Shown here in pieces: positions 15,550-19,705 of a DNA stretch of 19,705 nucleotides (positions within the stretch are counted from its first letter, which is position 1; each line of letters starts with the position of its first letter). The translations under genes were made by a program, and so were the position numbers. The notes under the pieces are model-generated. The model saw only the letters and a list, made by a program, of their open reading frames with translations. It was not told the DNA's origin and did no database searches. Source of the stretch: Bacteroidota bacterium (GTDB lineage: Bacteria > Bacteroidota > Bacteroidia > Chitinophagales > Chitinophagaceae); contig JAEZDA010000062.1 of the NCBI GenBank assembly GCA_023433345.1, forward strand, positions 1-19,705, given 5' to 3'.

Positions 15550-15939
15550 CTAATTTACATCATTTTCCGCGGCCATTCTCGCCATGCAAAATGCGCTAAT
15601 GGCCATAACAAGATCGCGCACGGCGATATCAAAATAGTTTCCGCCTGCAATAAGAGTTAACGCGATGAGCGTAAGCCAAGCTGAAACTATTATTCCACCC
15701 AGGGCCGGCTTAAAAAAGACAAGAAGGCCCGCTACAATTTCAATGATACCAACGATAATCATAAAAGTTGCAGGTGATAGCGGTAACAGCGCAGCTAGGT
15801 CAGGGTTCAAATACTGCTTCCAATCAACAAGTATGTTGGTGAATTTATCCAATCCTGCCAACACAGAAACGAGGGTGAAGGTAATTTTAAGGATGTTAAA
15901 GGAAGTTCTTGCTGCTGAAAGTGAATGTACTCTTTCCAT
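15550..15939 (-). CDS. DoxX-family membrane protein
   Basis: The 129-residue protein has four predicted membrane segments at about 14-33, 57-76, 79-99 and 102-121. The first ends in GLDKF, and the last begins FDIAVRDLVMAI, both characteristic of DoxX-like proteins. These small inner-membrane proteins are linked to redox or oxidative-stress functions in several bacteria, but their reaction is not generally established. It is the first gene of the operon with the ECF sigma factor. A possible ECF-type promoter lies upstream. Confidence 0.9.
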   Translation of the reverse strand: MERVHSLSAARTSFNILKITFTLVSVLAGLDKFTNILVDWKQYLNPDLAALLPLSPATFMIIVGIIEIVAGLLVFFKPALGGIIVSAWLTLIALTLIAGGNYFDIAVRDLVMAISAFCMARMAAENDVN

Positions 15940-15964
15940 GATAAAAGATGTTTGTTTATCATAT

Positions 15965-15992
15965 AGAGTATCAAAGAGCCGTGAAGGTTACA
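15965..15992 (-). promoter_or_regulatory. Candidate ECF-type promoter of the DoxX-sigma-DUF1810 operon
   Basis: On the minus strand TGTAACC (15992-15986) carries the AAC core typical of ECF -35 elements. It is followed about 16 bases later by TACTCT (15970-15965) at the -10 position. The DoxX ATG is 25 bases further on. The spacing fits an ECF promoter, and autoregulation by the sigma factor two genes in is the natural hypothesis. Confidence 0.4.
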
Positions 15993-16013
15993 GATTCTGA
16001 AAAATTATTTTTT

Positions 16014-16700
16014 TTACTTCACTGGCGCAGAAACATCCGCATTAGTCATTATGATAGCTTCCAGGTAATTCAACTTTTGCTGATGAAAGATCTCAATGAA
16101 ACCTATGTTAGCTAATAATTCCTTGTGAAGGGGATTTTGATAAAGTATAAATATCGTTCGGGGATTTCTTTCTAAGGAAACCTGGATGTTTTCTGCAACA
16201 CCGCTCATTATAATTTCGTTGAAGGGATTGAAAAGAAAAATGGAATCGCAATCATCCGGAATTTTAAAATAGAATGCGTCTGAGTGAAAGAGTGCATAAC
16301 TTATCTTCTCCTTCAGCGTAACCCGGGTTCGTTCAAGGTTTTGCTCAGCACTATTCAACAACTTTTTTGAAATGTCTGTGCCTGTTAAATTGGAAAAACC
16401 GAAATGCGCGGCAACACACAGTGCGCGTCCTTTACCGCATCCCAGATCTAAGAGGTGAGTACAATTCTTAGAAGCTGCGAATTTTATAAGCACTTCAAGC
16501 ATATCATAGCTTGCCGGCATATATATGGAGGCATTATCGATATCCACGCCGCTGGCTTCCAGCTTTTTTAGATCGTCGAAACCAGTTGTTGCAATTTTAT
16601 ATTTCTTTTCGCCCCTGATATCGTGGCGGATAATATGCAAAGCGATCCACGGGTTCCAGTTCGTAGCGAGGTACCAGAAGTATCTAAGAAATAAGAACAT
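16014..16700 (-). CDS. Class I SAM-dependent methyltransferase
   Basis: The 228-residue protein has the SAM-binding motif I LLDLGCGKGRAL at 83-94, an acidic motif II residue at Asp109 (GTDIS), Asp141 in the motif III position, and an FLFNPF motif IV-like segment at 155-160. An N-terminal region of about 60 residues with a hydrophobic aromatic start (FLFLRYFWYLATNW) precedes the core and might associate with membrane. The substrate is unknown; the NPF motif allows either nucleic-acid or protein targets. It begins 55 bases after the recJ stop and is probably the last gene of the prenyl synthase-recJ operon. Confidence 0.85.
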   Translation of the reverse strand: MFLFLRYFWYLATNWNPWIALHIIRHDIRGEKKYKIATTGFDDLKKLEASGVDIDNASIYMPASYDMLEVLIKFAASKNCTHLLDLGCGKGRALCVAAHFGFSNLTGTDISKKLLNSAEQNLERTRVTLKEKISYALFHSDAFYFKIPDDCDSIFLFNPFNEIIMSGVAENIQVSLERNPRTIFILYQNPLHKELLANIGFIEIFHQQKLNYLEAIIMTNADVSAPVK

Positions 16701-16755
16701 TGGGGTAAGAAATTTGAAGGAGGTGATCTGTCAGTACATCTGTCCCGGCTGTTAG

Positions 16756-18459
16756 TTAACCATGTTGCCTCATATCAACCACTTTAAGCTGCAAAGTTTT
16801 TTCTCCATTCCATTCATTTTCATCAAGTGTATATACGATATCGAATGGTTTGGTAAGGTCAATAGAATTAAATGTTTCGCGAAGATTAAATCCAATTCCG
16901 GAAAGTATATGCTCTTCATGTTTAACGACCAGTCTTGCGTGCTCTTCTTTAACGAGACGTGAGGCGAGATTGGTGACATTTCTGGTGAGGAAGACGGGTC
17001 GCATGTTTCCAGGCCCGAAAGGTTCCATCCTTTTAACCAGTTTGAAAAAGTGAAAGTTTATCTCGGCAAAACTTATCTCAGCGTCAATTACAATTTCCGG
17101 TGTAAGCATATGTTCTTCGATCGACGAAGAAACCACTTCGTCAAACCGGTTTGCGAATTCATCCAGTTTTTCAGGAAGGAGGCTAAGCCCCGCAGCGGCA
17201 AAATGGCCGCCATAAGCCACGAGGTGTTCGCGGCATGCGTATATTGCTTCGTACAAATTAAAGCCGGGAACACTCCTTGCGCTGCCGGATACAAGGTCGC
17301 CACTTCGTGTAAGCACCACCGTTGGTTTGTAATGTTTTTCAATCAGGCGGGAAGCCACAATGCCAACAACTCCTTTATGCCAATGTTCCTTATAAACCAC
17401 ATTTGATCTTTTCCTTAATTTAACCGGATCAGCTTCGATCATTTCAAGGGCTTCCGCCGTGATCAGTTTATCAGCCTCTTTGCGGTCGGTATTATCTGTA
17501 TGCAATGCTGAAGCCAGCTCCATCGCTTTGCCTGGTTCACATTCTACAAAAAGCTCCACTGCTTTTCGCGCATCATCCATTCGCCCCGCTGCATTCACCC
17601 TTGGCGCAATGATAAACACAACATTGGTGATGGTCAATTCACCCTTTGTTTCGGCCTTGTTTTTTAAAGCAAGAATACCGGCACAGGGTTTCAGATTAAT
17701 TTTCATCAAACCGAAATGAGCCAGCACACGGTTCTCGCCGGTAATGGGAACAATATCCGCAGCGATTGCCGTTGCCACCAGGTCTAAAAATTCAGTTACG
17801 CTTTTCGGGTCCATTAACAATCGCTGAGCGATGGCAGACATCAATTTATATCCAACACCACAGCCGCAAAGTTCTTTGTAAGGGTAATTGCAGCCCGGTT
17901 GTTTGGGATTTAATATTGCAATTGCTTTTGGAAGTTCCTTATCCGGCAGGTGATGATCGCAAATAATAAAATCTATCCCGAGCGAGGCAGCGTAATCTAC
18001 CAACTCAACTGATTTGATTCCGCAATCCAGCGAAATGATCAAGGTTCTTCCCTGTTCGTACGCGGCATCTATACCCATTTTGCTCACACCATATCCTTCC
18101 CGGTAGCGGTGAGGTACGTAGAATTCTATTTGGTTGCCTGTAGGAGCAAGCTTTTTCAGAAACCTGAACATTGCTGCAACGGCCGTGGTTCCATCTACAT
18201 CATAATCTCCGAATACTAGAATGCGCTCGCCGGAATCAATAGCACTCAACACCCTGTTTACGGCCAGTTCCATATCCTTCATGAGCCAGGGCGAATGCAG
18301 ATCATCAAGAGTAGGTTGAAAAAAAGCCTTTACATCACCTGGTGTTTTAAGCGACCGGTTGCAAAGGATCTTGCACAGGGTAAAAGAGAGCCCGGTTTCT
18401 TTCGCCAGTTGCGAAACTTCTTCACCTGAATAAGATAATATGGTCCACCTTGCCTGCAT
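16756..18459 (-). CDS. recJ: Single-stranded-DNA-specific exonuclease RecJ
   Basis: RecJ is a 5'-3' exonuclease acting on single-stranded DNA in recombination and mismatch and base-excision repair. The 567-residue product carries the DHH-family metal motifs: GDYDVDG at 84-90, Asp145 in DCG, DHH at 168-170 and Asp235 in AADIVP. The DHHA1 domain follows with GGHFAAAG at 417-424, then the OB-like C-terminal domain. Length is typical. The start ATG overlaps the stop of the upstream prenyl synthase (TAATG on the minus strand), indicating translational coupling. Confidence 0.97.
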   Translation of the reverse strand: MQARWTILSYSGEEVSQLAKETGLSFTLCKILCNRSLKTPGDVKAFFQPTLDDLHSPWLMKDMELAVNRVLSAIDSGERILVFGDYDVDGTTAVAAMFRFLKKLAPTGNQIEFYVPHRYREGYGVSKMGIDAAYEQGRTLIISLDCGIKSVELVDYAASLGIDFIICDHHLPDKELPKAIAILNPKQPGCNYPYKELCGCGVGYKLMSAIAQRLLMDPKSVTEFLDLVATAIAADIVPITGENRVLAHFGLMKINLKPCAGILALKNKAETKGELTITNVVFIIAPRVNAAGRMDDARKAVELFVECEPGKAMELASALHTDNTDRKEADKLITAEALEMIEADPVKLRKRSNVVYKEHWHKGVVGIVASRLIEKHYKPTVVLTRSGDLVSGSARSVPGFNLYEAIYACREHLVAYGGHFAAAGLSLLPEKLDEFANRFDEVVSSSIEEHMLTPEIVIDAEISFAEINFHFFKLVKRMEPFGPGNMRPVFLTRNVTNLASRLVKEEHARLVVKHEEHILSGIGFNLRETFNSIDLTKPFDIVYTLDENEWNGEKTLQLKVVDMRQHG

Positions 18460-19427
18460 TAATAAGTTCGGTCTGTTGTATATCGTACTAATTCTTCGAG
18501 GGCATTTCTTTCCGCTGATTCAGGATAAGTGAACAGGGTTTCCAGCGCTTCGTCACGGTACTTCTGCATCATATCTTCGGCATAACGGATACCGCCGGCC
18601 TTTATAACGGTGTCGATTACACGCTGAATTTTTGCCTTGTTCGTATTTTCATTTTTCACGATGTAAATAAGTTCACGGCGCGTCGCGCGATCGGCCCGGT
18701 TCAATGTATAGATCAAAGGAAGCGTCATCTTCTTCTCACGAATATCATTTCCGGTGGGCTTTCCCACATCCTGGGTGCCGTAGTCGAACAGGTCGTCTTT
18801 TATTTGGAAGGCAATACCAACTTTTTCACCGAATTTTTTCATCACATCCGCCTTTGCCTTATCCCTGCTTGTACTATATGCTCCAACAGCGCACGCGGAA
18901 GAAAGCAGGGAGGCTGTTTTACTTTTGATTATTTCAAAGTATACGTCTTCATCAATATCAAGCCTGCGTGCTTTTTCCATTTGTAATAGCTCGCCCTCAC
19001 TCATTTGCTTCACGGCTTCCGACAAAATATGAAGATGTTCAAAATCGCTGTTGGCTGTTGAAAGGAGCAAACCTTTCGAAAGCAGGTAGTCGCCAACCAA
19101 CACCGCGATCTTGTTTTTCCAGATCGCATTTATCGAAAAAAAACCCCTTCTTTCCATAGATTCGTCCACCACATCATCGTGCACAAGGGTTGCGGTATGT
19201 AAAAGCTCAACCAGGGAGGCGGCGCGGTAAGTAGCCTCGTTCACTTCTCCATTGAGGCGGGCACTCAGGAAAACGAACATCGGCCGTAATTGCTTCCCCT
19301 TCCGTTTAATGATGTACTTCATAATACGGTCCAGCATCGGCGTATTACTCTTTACAGCTTCGGCAAACTTCCGCTCAAAAATTTCCAGTTCTTCTCCGAT
19401 TACTTTCTTAACGGCCTTCATTTTCAA
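18459..19427 (-). CDS. Long-chain polyprenyl diphosphate synthase
   Basis: This trans-prenyltransferase of 322 residues elongates allylic diphosphates with isopentenyl diphosphate, probably to make the menaquinone side chain. It has GKQLRP at 44-49, the first Asp-rich motif DDVVD at 84-88 and the second DDLFD at 211-215. The position five residues before the first motif is a small Ala (79), which leaves the product tunnel open and favours long-chain (about C35-C40) rather than farnesyl or geranylgeranyl products. Translation may begin at the first ATG (19427) or at the third codon (19421). A candidate promoter lies at 19463-19492. The stop overlaps the recJ start by one base. Confidence 0.94.
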   Translation of the reverse strand: MKMKAVKKVIGEELEIFERKFAEAVKSNTPMLDRIMKYIIKRKGKQLRPMFVFLSARLNGEVNEATYRAASLVELLHTATLVHDDVVDESMERRGFFSINAIWKNKIAVLVGDYLLSKGLLLSTANSDFEHLHILSEAVKQMSEGELLQMEKARRLDIDEDVYFEIIKSKTASLLSSACAVGAYSTSRDKAKADVMKKFGEKVGIAFQIKDDLFDYGTQDVGKPTGNDIREKKMTLPLIYTLNRADRATRRELIYIVKNENTNKAKIQRVIDTVIKAGGIRYAEDMMQKYRDEALETLFTYPESAERNALEELVRYTTDRTY

Positions 19428-19440
19428 AAAGAAAGCAAGA

Positions 19441-19454
19441 TAAGGCAGGCCTTA
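19441..19454. promoter_or_regulatory. Short inverted repeat in the prenyl synthase leader
   Basis: TAAGGC (19441-19446) and GCCTTA (19449-19454) are perfect inverted copies separated by two bases. They lie between the predicted transcription start (about 19456) and the ATG. It could be an operator, but a chance palindrome is equally possible. Confidence 0.25.
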
Positions 19455-19462
19455 GCGGGAAT

Positions 19463-19492
19463 CAATTTTAATTTGGGGTAGTTGTTTGCAAA
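19463..19492 (-). promoter_or_regulatory. Candidate promoter for the prenyl synthase-recJ operon
   Basis: On the minus strand TTTG (19492-19489) is followed after 18 bases by TAAAATTG (19470-19463), one mismatch from TAnnTTTG. The predicted start gives a leader of about 28 bases. Confidence 0.55.
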
Positions 19493-19622
19493 GCGTTAAC
19501 AATTCGGAATAATATTTGTTTTATTTGGGCCATAATGCAGCAGTTGTGTTGACGGGTAACTCCGTATAGTACAAAAAGCCTTTGATTATTAAAAGTTTAC
19601 TGCGCAAATAAGTGCGAAAAGT

Positions 19623-19653
19623 TTTGGTTTTTAGGCTTATGTGAATAAATTTG
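19623..19653 (+). promoter_or_regulatory. Bacteroidota-type promoter for the gene at the right edge
   Basis: TTTG (19623-19626), a 19-base spacer, and a perfect TAAATTTG (19646-19653) match the Bacteroidota primary-sigma consensus. It is the best promoter in the window. It points rightward to the ATG at 19699, with a leader of about 39 bases. Confidence 0.8.
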
Positions 19654-19698
19654 CAACTAATCAACTCGTATATTTAGAAATCTATCAATCATCTAGTT

Positions 19699-19705
19699 AT
19701 GGCAA
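19699..19705 (+). CDS. Start of a rightward gene cut by the window end
   Basis: An ATG at 19699 followed by GCA lies downstream of a strong promoter. Only two codons are visible, so nothing can be said of the product. Confidence 0.4.

Noticed and set aside
16717..16728. AAGGAGGTGATC on the plus strand, the exact complement of the 3' end of many 16S rRNAs; the leftward methyltransferase leader therefore contains GATCACCTCCTT.
   Set aside because: Flanking bases do not match 16S rRNA, so it is not an rRNA remnant. No plus-strand gene starts at a suitable distance for it to be a ribosome-binding site, and Bacteroidota rarely rely on such sites. Most likely chance.
1..19705. CRISPR array, tRNA or rRNA genes, insertion sequences, phage or defence genes.
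   Set aside because: No regular short repeats with spacers, no cloverleaf or rRNA-like stretch, and no transposase, integrase or defence-type protein was seen on either strand.

Overview
The window looks like Bacteroidota chromosome, most plausibly a Chitinophagales/Sphingobacteriales-type lineage. The evidence is TonB-dependent outer-membrane receptors beside surface-type lipoproteins, a type IX secretion (T9SS) sorting tail, a DUF5689 protein, a Bacteroidota-style HtpG, a long-chain prenyl synthase, and several promoters of the Bacteroidota form TTTG-N18..22-TAnnTTTG. No rRNA, tRNA, CRISPR array, insertion sequence or integrase was seen. Most of the window looks like ordinary chromosome. 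The parts with most biological content are the two outer-membrane modules on the left and the ECF sigma/DoxX operon.

Region 1 (1-7201) is an outer-membrane/secreted module. At the left edge is the start of a leftward secreted protein, probably an endonuclease/exonuclease/phosphatase. It is divergent from a rightward run of TonB receptor, DUF5689 lipoprotein, and a large T9SS-secreted lamin-tail protein. A perfect 14-bp hairpin lies between the last two genes, and a strong GC-rich terminator closes the run. The most economical reading is nucleic-acid or phosphate scavenging at the cell surface, but this is inferred from domain content and context only.

Region 2 (7202-9492) holds a roughly 400-bp gene-free stretch with a 17-bp perfect dyad, then htpG (Hsp90) and its terminator.

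Region 3 (9493-12878) reads as a copper-handling module: a small Cys-rich membrane-anchored protein, a Met/His-rich lipoprotein with two repeated YtkA-like domains, and a TonB receptor. The receptor carries CxxxM in the plug and HxM in the barrel, the copper-ligand signature described for Pseudomonas OprC.

Region 4 (12879-15992) has an SDR oxidoreductase meeting a 1-Cys peroxiredoxin with abutting stop codons. Next come DUF1810, an ECF sigma factor and a DoxX-family membrane protein. The last three form a tight leftward operon with a possible ECF-type autoregulated promoter and no adjacent anti-sigma gene.

Region 5 (16014-19705) is a leftward housekeeping operon: polyprenyl synthase, recJ (joined by a TAATG stop/start overlap) and a small class I methyltransferase. 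At the right edge a good Bacteroidota promoter leads rightward into a gene of which only the first bases are visible.
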